Origin: Natronococcus sp. AD-5
Lineage (GTDB): Archaea; Halobacteriota; Halobacteria; Halobacteriales; Natrialbaceae
Assembly (NCBI RefSeq): GCF_030734285.1
Contig: NZ_CP132294.1
Location: 3,782,001-3,846,000, forward strand
Reading direction: 5' to 3'
Length of the DNA stretch: 64,000 nucleotides
Shown here in pieces: positions 8,222 to 16,348 of this stretch. Position 1 is the stretch's first letter. Each line of letters begins with the position of its first letter. The translations under genes were made by a program, and so were the position numbers. Under the pieces are notes generated by a model, which saw nothing but the letters and a program-made list of their open reading frames with translations, was not told the DNA's origin and ran no database searches.

Positions 8222-8941
8222 TTAGAGGAAACCCCAGAGCATGGCTGCGTATCTGTCTCTGCGGCTTTCGAACCATGTATCCGACTTCCGAGCTGTCCAT
8301 GGATTATCGATTGCCTCGGCTTTCGAGTTTTCGTAGAATCCGACTTCCTCCCACCTCTCTCGGTGGTCAAGGAAAGACCCAAACTCCGCGAAGTTGGTCA
8401 CATCGACACCTTCTTTGTCGTCATCTGGAGTGTAATGGTGCCATGGGTCGACGACCTCAAGAGAGACATTTGTCCCATTGATCAGTGGGATGTCTTTCTC
8501 GATCACACCGACGGAGTGGTGGCCTTTCGTATACACGACTTCCTCGACGTCACCCGTGTCTGGGTTCACAAAGGTGATGCTTGGTTCGTGGTCCCAGAGG
8601 TGGGCATCGGAAGCCAAGAGCCCGGCGACTCTGTCTGTGATCCCGAGTTCCTCAAGACCCGCATTCTGGTTCGTGTACCGAGCCCAGTAGGAATATGCGT
8701 CTGTATCATGGTCGGGAGACTCGGCTTTCCAACCATACAGACCGATTAACTGGTCTCTGGATTCGGACCCGCGGGAGTACGCAAGATACGGCATGTACTC
8801 GCGCAGCTCGTCAAGGTCATCTGTTCGAGTGATCTCGTCTCCGTCATTCTCCCAGTCCCTCTCGGCAGCGGCACTGCCAGTGAGACCAAGAGATGTAGTC
8901 CCCATCGTTGCGATGAAGGCACGGCGACTATGTTCCGTCAT
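8222..8941 (-). CDS. Tat-exported protein of unknown function
   Basis: A 239-residue protein. The ATG at 8941 gives a twin-arginine signal (SRRAFIATMG followed by a mild hydrophobic run and a small-residue cleavage area ending SAAAERD), so it is probably exported folded, the common route in haloarchaea. The mature part is acidic, rich in Trp, Tyr and His, with no membrane helix and no motif I can assign to an enzyme. Its start lies four bases after the stop codon of the large surface protein, so the two are one transcript. It is likely a partner or cofactor-binding subunit of that protein, by position only. Confidence 0.65.
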   Translation of the reverse strand: MTEHSRRAFIATMGTTSLGLTGSAAAERDWENDGDEITRTDDLDELREYMPYLAYSRGSESRDQLIGLYGWKAESPDHDTDAYSYWARYTNQNAGLEELGITDRVAGLLASDAHLWDHEPSITFVNPDTGDVEEVVYTKGHHSVGVIEKDIPLINGTNVSLEVVDPWHHYTPDDDKEGVDVTNFAEFGSFLDHRERWEEVGFYENSKAEAIDNPWTARKSDTWFESRRDRYAAMLWGFL

Positions 8942-8945
8942 TTGA

Positions 8946-11900
8946 TCACCCGATGTATGGGAGTTTGCCGAATTTCTGGTTGAAGCTGTGCTTAACTTCA
9001 TCCCAGAAGCTGGGATCTTCGTTGACATCGACCGTCACAGACCCATCACTGTCCGTGTGGGTGTACATGACGACCTTTCCGTTATCGCGTTCCTGGAGTT
9101 CTCCGTACCGAGTCTCGCCATCCCAGGTGACAGCGTGGCCATCGACGTAGACCAGTGAATTGTCGCTCAGGGAGTCGAAGTGGAGCGTCAGGGGGACGTT
9201 CGATTGGGCCTGGCGTTCGTCGTGACCCTCGTAGACATCGATGTTCAGGCGGTGGTCAGTTCCAGTGAGCTTTTCGCTTGGGTTGATGTTGAGATCCGAG
9301 GGAACCTTGTTTTGGGGTGCGATTGCCTCGATATCGATTGAGGTTCGCGAGGTCTCGACTCGAGCAGAGTGGAGCTTGTCGCCAATGACGGCGTGGTCTT
9401 CTCCATCGGCAGACGTTGCTCGAATCGTTGCCGGGTCATCCCGACCCTCTTCCTTGACCTTGAGCCGTTCACTGACAACGAATTGATCGCCAGTGGTGGA
9501 CTCGATGGTCAGTCGGATGAAGTGGTTCCCCTGTTCTGCTGCCTCGAAGGAGACCTCATCATCGTCAACGGTCGTATTGACCTGCTGGCCGTCCGGCGCG
9601 GAGACCTCTGCATCGACGACCTGCTGGAAGTTCTCATCGGCGTTGACGGTCATGTAGATCATCTCACCCGGTCCAGGACTCAGCGTGTTGAACTGGATGG
9701 ACTCGATGTCAGGAGATTCACCCTCGAACTTCGGATTCTCAACTGGGACACGGTCATCGAGGTGGCCGTCTTCGCCAGCTGCCTGAATCCGGATGTTGAA
9801 GTCCTTCTCGCTGTTGACGGGGTAGTCCTCGATCACGAGAACGTCCGACGAGGAGAAGATTCCACCTTGCGACTCGATGGACCAGTACTCTTCGTCGATT
9901 TTCTCATGGGACCCGTCTGCATAGTGGACCTCCGGAACGACGGTATCAGAGTCAATACCTCCCGGAATGTTGTACTCCGCGTTCAGCAGACCGTCATCAA
10001 CGTCAGCGGGGTCTTCTGGGAGTTTAGGTGGCTCAACTGTTTGTGCGTTGGCAAGGGCCACCTGCATCGTTCGGGTTTCATCCTCGAGTTCGGTATTCGA
10101 GAGAGACTCCGCGTCCTGGATGGAACCGAAGTCAGACCGATCGAGGTATTCGTCTTCCGCGTTCGGGACCGTCTCAACGAGAGTTGCATGGTCTTCATAG
10201 ACTCGTTCGAGTGAGGAACGTTCCATTTCATCGAAGCGTTCATTGTACTCGGTCTGGAGGTCATCTACGGTCTCGTTGAGGCGTTCTTCCTCAAGGAATT
10301 CCTGCAGGTCCGCGAAGAAGTCAATATCCTCTACCGGAACACTTGGAGTCTGGTAGACGGTGACCTCCACGTTCTCTGCAGACGAGTCAACTGTCTCAGG
10401 GACAGGAGACGGAAGATGGAACGGTCCATCGTATCCGCTTGTCTCTGCCTCTCTGAGATCCTCAAGGGATGGATCCTCGACACCTTCGAGCGCCGTCCCG
10501 TCTGCCTTCATCGCCCGCACGTCAACGGTGACGACATTGTCAGGCATCTCGAGGTTGAACTCCCCGTTTGCGTCCGTTTGCGTCGTCTGTCGAACGAGGT
10601 GTTCTTGGTCGAGTCTACTCTGGATTTCTTCTGCGCGTTCGGTGAGCTGGTCTGCCTCGTCACGGAGGTCAGACTCGAACGTCTCCCAGAGTTCGTCAGG
10701 GTCACCAACGACAACGGTGACTGCCTTTTCCGGACTGTCTTCCTGATGGATCTGGTAGACACCTCTCGGGAGTTCAGCCCGAGCCGTGTGCCATTCCCGG
10801 TCATCCCGGATAGTTCGGCCCTCAACGACGTTGAGTTGGGTGTCGTACGTCGTAGAGTCCAACGTCTCACCAGTTGGACCAATCTTCTCAACGACGAAGG
10901 TTCCCTTCATAGGGGCACCTGGATGGGAAGACCGGACAGGCGACGTATCCGTGAATCCGCCTTCATCTTTACTGGGATCCCACAGTGAGAGAATCAACTC
11001 TTCATCCTCTTCGACGTGGATGCGTGGTTCGTCAACCTCCTCAGAGAAGATCGTGGTTCTACCGAAGCCCCAGTCTTCCTTCTTGTGAACCATAGGATAA
11101 GTTCCGTCAACGTCAGACGTGAACTCATCAAGATCCATCATCCCTTCGTCTGCCTCATAGGAGTCTTGGAAGTTGTCCCATTCGTCAGGGATTGGGTCCG
11201 TGAGTTCATCTCGAAGGTCTTGGGCCTGTTCCTCAAAGGGTTCCGCAGCATCCGGATTGAGGGCGGATTCTGCAACCCCCCATCCCTCGACGGTGGCATT
11301 GGAGACAGGGTCGCCGTGTTGATTCACAACTTGACCAGACGGATGGTCAGCACCTGCACTCGATACTGCGAAGTCGTCGAGGTGGATGTCTTCCTCTTCC
11401 GAACTCAGACTCGACCAGTGGTCGTAGTCAACTTTGAGTTGAGTCTGTTCGGGATCGAGGCTCCCAGTCAGATCGGCAGTATCCACAAGATTGCCATCCC
11501 GGTAGAGGTAGACGCTCTCTCCGTCCGCCTCGACCTTGATATCTTCCCAGGACCCTCTGACAGGATCTCCCGTGGTCGAACTGTTTTCCACGAGAGACCC
11601 AGCGAGTTTGCCATCCGCATTATACGTGTTCCTGAATCGGACGTGGTTCTCGCCGTCAGTTAGCTCAACGTGGAGCTTACCTCCCGTTGTATCGGCGTCA
11701 TTATTACTGAACCTCTGGGAGAAGGAGAATGAGAACATTTCCCCATCGTCAATGACACCAGGGTTGGTTTCTGCATTGCCACTGTCACCGTCGGCATAAC
11801 CCCAGACGTGCAGGGAGGTGTCACCGTCAGATGCGTACGTTGTATCTGTCTCTGCATTGCCTGAGAGAGTCCACTCAGACATATCACCCTCAAAGGAGTA

Positions 11901-12065
11901 GTACAACGCATCATCACCCTCATGGTCGCTTGCTGTAACTGTTCCACTACCTCCAAGATCCATGACTCCTCCCAGTCCTGATGTGACGATCAAGACCGAG
12001 AAGAGGACAGCCATGAACTGTTTCCTTGGAAGTGATTTTCTTGCCGCTCGTAATCTCTGTATCAT
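8946..12065 (-). CDS. Large secreted modular surface protein
   Basis: A protein of about 1040 residues. A start at 12065 (MIQRLRAARK) or 12089 gives a basic N-terminus and a signal-like hydrophobic segment. Next comes a region like a concanavalin A/LamG sandwich (roughly residues 55-245), then two short carboxypeptidase-regulatory-like repeats (GQVVNQHGDPVSNATV near 255 and TDANGEFNLEMPDN near 505). A helical, Glu-rich stretch (about 590-660) and several Ig-like beta regions follow. No transmembrane helix is seen at the C-terminus, so anchoring would need a partner. It is the dominant product of the gene set and could act in adhesion, as a viral spike or in the cell surface layer. The modular layout is seen directly; the role is not. 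Confidence 0.65.
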   Translation of the reverse strand: MIQRLRAARKSLPRKQFMAVLFSVLIVTSGLGGVMDLGGSGTVTASDHEGDDALYYSFEGDMSEWTLSGNAETDTTYASDGDTSLHVWGYADGDSGNAETNPGVIDDGEMFSFSFSQRFSNNDADTTGGKLHVELTDGENHVRFRNTYNADGKLAGSLVENSSTTGDPVRGSWEDIKVEADGESVYLYRDGNLVDTADLTGSLDPEQTQLKVDYDHWSSLSSEEEDIHLDDFAVSSAGADHPSGQVVNQHGDPVSNATVEGWGVAESALNPDAAEPFEEQAQDLRDELTDPIPDEWDNFQDSYEADEGMMDLDEFTSDVDGTYPMVHKKEDWGFGRTTIFSEEVDEPRIHVEEDEELILSLWDPSKDEGGFTDTSPVRSSHPGAPMKGTFVVEKIGPTGETLDSTTYDTQLNVVEGRTIRDDREWHTARAELPRGVYQIHQEDSPEKAVTVVVGDPDELWETFESDLRDEADQLTERAEEIQSRLDQEHLVRQTTQTDANGEFNLEMPDNVVTVDVRAMKADGTALEGVEDPSLEDLREAETSGYDGPFHLPSPVPETVDSSAENVEVTVYQTPSVPVEDIDFFADLQEFLEEERLNETVDDLQTEYNERFDEMERSSLERVYEDHATLVETVPNAEDEYLDRSDFGSIQDAESLSNTELEDETRTMQVALANAQTVEPPKLPEDPADVDDGLLNAEYNIPGGIDSDTVVPEVHYADGSHEKIDEEYWSIESQGGIFSSSDVLVIEDYPVNSEKDFNIRIQAAGEDGHLDDRVPVENPKFEGESPDIESIQFNTLSPGPGEMIYMTVNADENFQQVVDAEVSAPDGQQVNTTVDDDEVSFEAAEQGNHFIRLTIESTTGDQFVVSERLKVKEEGRDDPATIRATSADGEDHAVIGDKLHSARVETSRTSIDIEAIAPQNKVPSDLNINPSEKLTGTDHRLNIDVYEGHDERQAQSNVPLTLHFDSLSDNSLVYVDGHAVTWDGETRYGELQERDNGKVVMYTHTDSDGSVTVDVNEDPSFWDEVKHSFNQKFGKLPYIG

Positions 12066-12154
12066 GTAGTATCTATGATCTATCCGCATTCGGTACGACT
12101 CAAGAATTAGACACCATTGGCGGTGGGATTCCGCCCCACAGAGACAGGTTCTGG

Positions 12155-12844
12155 TCAGTCACCTGCGATCTCAATGCCAGGTTGGTTGAAATCAGGCAGA
12201 TGGGAGTTATCGACGTCTTCGTGTGATTCAGGATAATCATCCGCGTTTTCGATCATATCTTCGACGAAGAATTCGGGTTCTTTCGGCTCGTACTCAATCA
12301 CGTCTGCGTGTTTGTTCACTACATATTTCAAGAGGTCCCGAGGTTTGGCAAACTGGTCTTCTGGCCTGTTCGAGTCCAGGAGTTTCAGGAACTCGACGAC
12401 CATGCCCTTCTTATCGACACGCACTCGCCGATCGTCACTGAGCTTCTTCCCGATCTCCACGAGTGCCTCCTTGAGTTCCTCGTCAGTGAACTCCTCCTTG
12501 TAGACCGTCTCGTGGTATTCGACACCGCATTCGCAGATCGGGTACGATCCATACCGCGCAGACAATGACCCGTCAACATCGTCACGTCGGCCGCCATCGG
12601 AGTCGAAGTGGGTTGTCTTCCCGCCAAGACCCCGGATGCGTCTCTTTTGCCTCCGAATGGCCTTCTCCTTGAGAGAATTCGTTGGATTGTCCTGATCCCG
12701 GTCGTAGACGTTGGCACTGTCTACGTCTCCGGGTCTGTCCATCACTCCGCGAAGGATGTACCCCTCTTTGACTCAGTTGAAGCAGTTGTAACAGATGTTC
12801 GGACATTGCTTTACTCGCTCGTTCCAGACTTGCGGTCCAGGCAT
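12155..12844 (-). pseudogene. Cys-containing protein gene interrupted by an in-frame TGA
   Basis: A frame opens at the ATG at 12844 and codes for 23 residues with a C-x3-C-x2-C cluster (CPNICYNC). It meets TGA at 12775-12773 and then runs on without a stop for more than 200 residues in the same frame. The downstream part has another Cys pair (CECG, about 70 residues into the downstream part) that could complete a zinc site. A GTG/ATG at 12745/12742 could restart translation to give a 196-residue protein. One TGG to TGA change would explain the break. The alternative is two separate genes, a 23-residue peptide and a 196-residue protein. Its role in the gene set is unknown. Confidence 0.5.
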
Positions 12845-12926
12845 TCTTATCACCGAAGATACCGACGACTAATGGCGGTCATACAGCGACTCCGAAGAGC
12901 CAGCTCGTACAACCAAGGCTTGCTTC

Positions 12927-13181
12927 TCAGAACGGAACCCAGTTGAACGATCCCTCTCCCGTCCAGAGCCATCTCATATTGCCAGAGGCATGGTCCCAGA
13001 CAGCCGAAGAGATCAATGCGTTCCACTCCGCTTCATTCCCCATAATGAGGGTGTAGAGTGCGTTCAGGGCGAAGAGCACAACGCCAATCAGAAGCGCGAG
13101 TGGGTAGAGTACGACGTGGTACAATGGGATGTAGAAGATCCCAATGGCCACTCGCTTCACCATTCCCGGTCTGTCTGACAT
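12927..13181 (-). CDS. Small membrane protein
   Basis: An 84-residue protein with a long hydrophobic region (about residues 10-46, probably two helices) and a soluble Trp-rich C-terminus. Its ATG overlaps the TAA of the preceding 39-residue gene by one base (TAATG), which ties it to the start of the minus-strand set. No family is recognised. With the proteins at 7729, 6573 and 6310, it makes four small membrane proteins in one transcript alongside three exported proteins. Confidence 0.65.
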   Translation of the reverse strand: MSDRPGMVKRVAIGIFYIPLYHVVLYPLALLIGVVLFALNALYTLIMGNEAEWNALISSAVWDHASGNMRWLWTGEGSFNWVPF

Positions 13182-13300
13182 TAGATCTCAACTCCGAACT
13201 CGTCAACGATCGCCTCTTGCCACGTTCTGTCGCCCTTCACACTCTTGAGCCGATCGTACGTCTCCTCATCGAATGGCGCGTTCAAATGCTTGAAATTCAT
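13181..13300 (-). CDS. 39-residue VapB/DUF7557-like small protein
   Basis: A short gene of 39 residues, from ATG at 13300 to TAA at 13183-13181, overlapping the next gene as TAATG. The sequence MNFKHLNAPFDEETYDRLKS followed by VKGDRTWQEAIVDEFG has the form of small haloarchaeal VapB or ribbon-helix-helix-type proteins (DUF7557-like, name from memory). It is the first gene after a TATA-like box and may regulate the whole operon. No toxin partner such as a PIN protein is adjacent, so a toxin-antitoxin role is not supported. Confidence 0.6.
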   Translation of the reverse strand: MNFKHLNAPFDEETYDRLKSVKGDRTWQEAIVDEFGVEI

Positions 13301-13321
13301 CAGCCTCAGTAGTTACTAAGT

Positions 13322-13337
13322 TTCCTTATACTTTAGT
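13322..13337 (-). promoter_or_regulatory. TATA-like promoter of the minus-strand surface operon
   Basis: On the minus strand the sequence ACTAAAGTATAAGG lies about 25-35 bases upstream of the ATG at 13300, at the usual distance for a haloarchaeal TATA box with a short or no leader. It would drive the gene set from 13300 down to 6310. Confidence 0.4.
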
Positions 13338-13570
13338 CCTTATTCTTAGCTTGTAGGTATGGCTGCAGATAAGAGTTAAAATGAACTGGCGCGTACCTGT
13401 TAGTGCGGGTAGATTGTGCCCGTCTCAGGTGATCACAGGCAGCCGCAAGCTCTGTTGTGTTTCGCCTCCAACAAATCACAATCCACCAAGGTCCCCACAC
13501 TTGGTGGCATGGTATGATAAGTTAAATCGCCTCAACAGCACCTCAAGCGATCGATCTGCCTCCCCGAAGG

Positions 13571-13750
13571 CATTAAATTTTCAGTGTCTCTACTACGAAA
13601 CCCCTACCCGTTTTCCAATTGACACGGTATACAGGCCCTGAGACATAGGTCTGTAGGTGTCTGAAAACGGGAAGAAAGAATACTAGTTCTGTTGTAATCT
13701 TATTCTTCAGATATTATTTTGTCTGAAACAGCTATTACGTAGATGAGTGA
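13571..13750 (+). repeat. Non-coding repeat block B (homologous to 2508-2733)
   Basis: The gap 13338-13891 holds no convincing gene. Its middle part repeats the order of block A: a TAAATTTTCAG stretch, CGAAACCCCTACCCG (13597-13611), GGTCTGTAGG (13648-13657), and the terminal CTGTTG, TTCTTCAG, CTGAAACAGCT, ACGTAGA series (13687-13744). The rest of the gap (13338-13570 and 13751-13891) shows nothing clear. Confidence 0.6.
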
Positions 13751-13891
13751 ACGAAACAGGGATTCTTCTCCAATTATAAATATGCTGAACGAGGTGTGTT
13801 GAATATACAGAATAAGTGAATAGAGTAATATCTAACGAGAAGTGACCCGTTTGGAGGCACGGTAAAGTCGCTTCCCCGCGAAATAGACCGC

Positions 13892-14551
13892 ATGAGCGTT
13901 ATCGTTGAATTCACCCTCTCGACAGAGGATTTCGTCTTCGGATCGACACTCGCTACGGTTGAGGACATGACTATCGAACTCGAAGCTATTGTCCCAACGG
14001 CCGACTCTATCGTCCCGTACTTCTGGACGACTGGGGAGGATTTCAAATCGTTTGAACGACATGTTCTCTCGGATCCGAATATCAAAAGTATCACGCAACT
14101 TGACCGGATCGACGAGACGGCACTGTACCGCGCTGAATGGATTGAGGATGTGAACAGCCCTCTCAACGGACTTGCAGAGACCGAGGCCGTCGTTCTCGAA
14201 GCGATGTCCACAAAAGAGGATTGGTACTTCCGTGCACGCTTTCTCAACCACGATTTGCTCGGACAGTTCTACAACTTCTGCACTGAAAATGACATTTCAA
14301 TACATGTTGAACGCGTCTACACACTCACAGAGGCCTCGCGGGCCGGACAGATCTTCGAACTTACACCCGAACAGCGCGAAGCAATCGTTCTCGCCGTCCA
14401 ATACGGTTACTTCAAAGTCCCGCGAAAAACTACTCTTTCGGAGATCGCCGACGAGTTAGGTATCTCCCAACAGGCTGCCTCCAAGCGCGTCCGGCGGGGT
14501 GCTGACAAGGTACTTCGGGGCGCCTTGCTCACTCCAAGCGAACGTTTGTAA
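13892..14551 (+). CDS. HTH_10 (bacterio-opsin activator type) transcription regulator
   Basis: A 219-residue haloarchaeal regulator. The C-terminal HTH_10 domain runs from about residue 155 (LTPEQREAIVLA) to 208. Its YGYFKVPR turn and GISQQAASKRVRRG recognition helix are hallmarks of the Bat family. The N-terminal 150 residues are a small-molecule or ligand-sensing domain of the kind usual in this family. It lies within the accessory region, diverges from the secreted/membrane operon (start 13300) across a gap of about 590 bases, and could control that operon or the element's own genes. The inducing signal cannot be read from sequence. Confidence 0.85.
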   Translation: MSVIVEFTLSTEDFVFGSTLATVEDMTIELEAIVPTADSIVPYFWTTGEDFKSFERHVLSDPNIKSITQLDRIDETALYRAEWIEDVNSPLNGLAETEAVVLEAMSTKEDWYFRARFLNHDLLGQFYNFCTENDISIHVERVYTLTEASRAGQIFELTPEQREAIVLAVQYGYFKVPRKTTLSEIADELGISQQAASKRVRRGADKVLRGALLTPSERL

Positions 14552-14650
14552 TCGAGTAGGCCCCCTATATTACTGACCCTCATTTGCCCATAAACTCGTG
14601 GTTATAACCACCCAAGTTTGGAAATGTGGGCGTAGTTTTCATCTACGCTA

Positions 14651-14995
14651 ATGGGTCCCATTGCTAACATCGGTACATTTGAAAGTGTATGCAATTTATT
14701 ATCACATCCGACGCGACGGGCGCTCTTGCATATGCTCTGGGAGATCGAGACACCAACGACGGTCGAGACCGTAGCTTGCGCTCTCGTTGATGCCGATGGG
14801 AGCCAATCAGATGGAGCCGAACAGACAGAGGAAATAAAACAACTCGAGATAGCATTATACCACGTTCACCTACCGAAGATGGCGGACGTAGGTGTGATCA
14901 ACTACGATCCCAGAACGGGGACGATCAGAACAAACGACACCACCTATATCGCCTACAACGTGTTAGACCACGTCCTAAGTGAGAACGATTTTTGA
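14651..14995 (+). CDS. Winged-helix regulator, DUF7344-like
   Basis: A 114-residue protein with the layout of the halobacterial DUF7344 winged helix (name from memory). An opening helix is followed by SHPTRRALLHML. Then comes a helix with a His and Leu-rich pattern, ALYHVHLPKMADVGVINYD, in which the chain turns into the wing. It lies 99 bases after the HTH_10 gene in the same direction. Similar regulators are abundant in haloarchaea, and a relative is encoded at 25513-25959. Its target is unknown. Confidence 0.7.
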   Translation: MGPIANIGTFESVCNLLSHPTRRALLHMLWEIETPTTVETVACALVDADGSQSDGAEQTEEIKQLEIALYHVHLPKMADVGVINYDPRTGTIRTNDTTYIAYNVLDHVLSENDF

Positions 14996-15118
14996 CAGAT
15001 ACTGAGTAGGTTACTGGGAGTGTGGGACATCCTTCACCTATACGTAACACGGCTCTCAAGAACTTATCAAGACTAGAGGATCCCAACAGAGCCAGAATAC
15101 AAAGAACGTCCAGAATCG

Positions 15119-15137
15119 CGTATTAGTGGTTAATACG
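15119..15137. repeat. 19-bp palindrome, copy 3 (variant)
   Basis: CGTATTAGTGGTTAATACG differs from the other two copies mainly in the centre. CAACAGAGCC (15084-15093) lies 25 bases before it. Read on the minus strand this gives palindrome then GGCTCTGTTG, the same order and nearly the same spacing as in block A (2625-2643 then 2685-2694). It also sits about 40 bases upstream of a TATA box, where an operator could act. Confidence 0.6.
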
Positions 15138-15172
15138 CCCCTATACCATTACCCTGAAAAGTTAAAGCTAAG

Positions 15173-15187
15173 TGATATAATATACTA
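15173..15187 (+). promoter_or_regulatory. TATA-like promoter before the structured leader
   Basis: The run TGATATAATATACT is the clearest TATA-like sequence in this gap. Transcription would begin near 15205, leaving a leader of about 170 bases before the ATG at 15373. That is unusual for haloarchaea, where leaderless transcripts are common. Confidence 0.4.
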
Positions 15188-15251
15188 GTAAATAGTAACG
15201 GTCGAAGTGAAACTCTTTGGCCGTGACGGATAGAATACTTGGGTCTATCCG

Positions 15252-15329
15252 GGTCAGCTCACTGACCGACAATCTCCGCATGGAGGATTGACCCATGGGC
15301 CGGTCAACCCTCCTTCACCTACGTGGAGG
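15252..15329 (+). promoter_or_regulatory. Hairpin-rich leader with mutually exclusive stems
   Basis: Four stems are visible. GGTCAG/CTGACC is at 15252-15267, CAATCTCC/GGAGGATTG at 15270-15290, GAGGATTGACC/GGTCAACCCTC at 15283-15312, and CCTCC/GGAGG at 15309-15329. Neighbouring stems share an arm, so forming one breaks the next, as in attenuators and riboswitches. It lies between a TATA-like box and a small Cys protein gene. An independent small RNA is the alternative. The rest of the 14996-15372 gap shows no gene. Confidence 0.45.
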
Positions 15330-15372
15330 TTGTCTCCCCCAGGTGTTGCTCTTAACAGTAAACTGATTAGCC

Positions 15373-15588
15373 ATGAGTAGTCCTGACTCTAAAGATGCGA
15401 AGTACGGAAAGAAACATGACCAAGCAAAGACTGTCCATCTGATCCAAGGACAGAACGGACGAACGTTCTGCCGGAAGGGAGGGATGGGTGAATTATACGA
15501 ATTCCGTCACGAGGTCTCAGGGCACTACAACATGTGCAAGACCTGTCTTCGTGCGAAGTCTGCCATTCCGAAGGCGACGGCAGAGTAG
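15373..15588 (+). CDS. Small Cys/His protein, possible zinc binder
   Basis: A 71-residue basic protein. After a polar N-terminus it has TVHLIQGQNGRTFCR, then HEVSGHYNMCKTCLRAKSA. The three cysteines (one single, one C-x2-C) with nearby His residues could bind one zinc ion. Compact proteins of this type are common in archaeal plasmids and viruses and often bind nucleic acid. The hairpin-rich leader just upstream suggests regulation at the RNA level. I recognise no named family. Confidence 0.6.
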   Translation: MSSPDSKDAKYGKKHDQAKTVHLIQGQNGRTFCRKGGMGELYEFRHEVSGHYNMCKTCLRAKSAIPKATAE

Positions 15589-16077
15589 ACGACATTTTTC
15601 ATTGACCATACCTACCGAATGTAAGTAAGGCTTATATGTAAGGGTATTTTACTGTAAGGTAAGTTGTTAACGGGACTTGGTCCTGAACCTGAGAAGTGGC
15701 CCATAGAAGTACCATGAGCAACACCTGGTCGCTAAGGAGTAACCAACCTCCGGAATGCGTGTCAGTGAGTGTCGACTGGGGCTTGAAATATACCAAACTG
15801 CCGCTGCGGACCTATTCGAAACATCGGTAGTTGATGGATAGATCGGTATCCCCCTTGAGGGGAGACATCCGTTTGAAAGCAATCCCGATACAACCAACCA
15901 GAAAGGGGATTGTGAGTAGGGATACGGGCTATGTCCCCGGAATCCATGGTCAGGGTCTCTGGACGGGCGAGGTAGAGAATGGTGATATAAAAATTACATG
16001 GGAGGCTACTTTACCACCCTTGTTGTAGTATATATAATACTGAATTAAAGTAGTAATATGATATCTATTGTTTCTTC
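15589..16077. other. Intergenic stretch without a convincing gene
   Basis: No frame here has the acidic composition of the neighbouring genes. A run of GTAAG-type words lies at 15620-15665 and an AT-rich tract near 16030-16060. Minus-strand frames at 15667-15947 contain one hydrophobic stretch but lack other coding features. It may be a decayed gene. Confidence 0.4.
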
Positions 16078-16279
16078 GTCTTCCGCATGTCCTCCATCCT
16101 CAATTCGTTATCTCTTCGGAAGACTTTTTCTCCTTTCGTATTCCTCAGAAGACAAAGGTCTTCTGCACGTCTGATTCTTCGTCTTCCGCCCATTCGACAT
16201 CCCAGCGGAAGACTCATCATTATCGGGTCTGTCTCCGCATGGCATACCACACCGGAAGACCCATACTGAAACCGTCTTC
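16078..16279. repeat. Cluster of eight GAAGAC/GTCTTC motifs (iteron-like)
   Basis: GAAGAC or its complement begins at 16078, 16119, 16148, 16158, 16181, 16208, 16255 and 16274, mostly as CGGAAGAC or GTCTTCCG. Four copies are in each orientation within about 200 bases, just beyond the end of the TS-like gene. The density is far above that of the surrounding DNA. Iteron-like arrays mark replication origins, partition sites or operators. An origin for the element is one possibility; no initiator gene lies beside it in the window. Confidence 0.55.
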
Positions 16280-16348
16280 TACTCCGCTCTGAAGGCTCAA
16301 CTCGTCGTTTTTTGTCTATAGACAAATGTTAACCGTACTAAACGGATC

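Noticed and set aside
15667-16028. Overlapping short frames after the small Cys protein
   Set aside because: None has acidic composition or a recognisable domain. One hydrophobic stretch alone is not enough.
16065-16325. 86-residue minus-strand frame over the GAAGAC cluster
   Set aside because: The frame is Arg/Lys-rich and explained by the repeated motif; no start signal or domain is visible.
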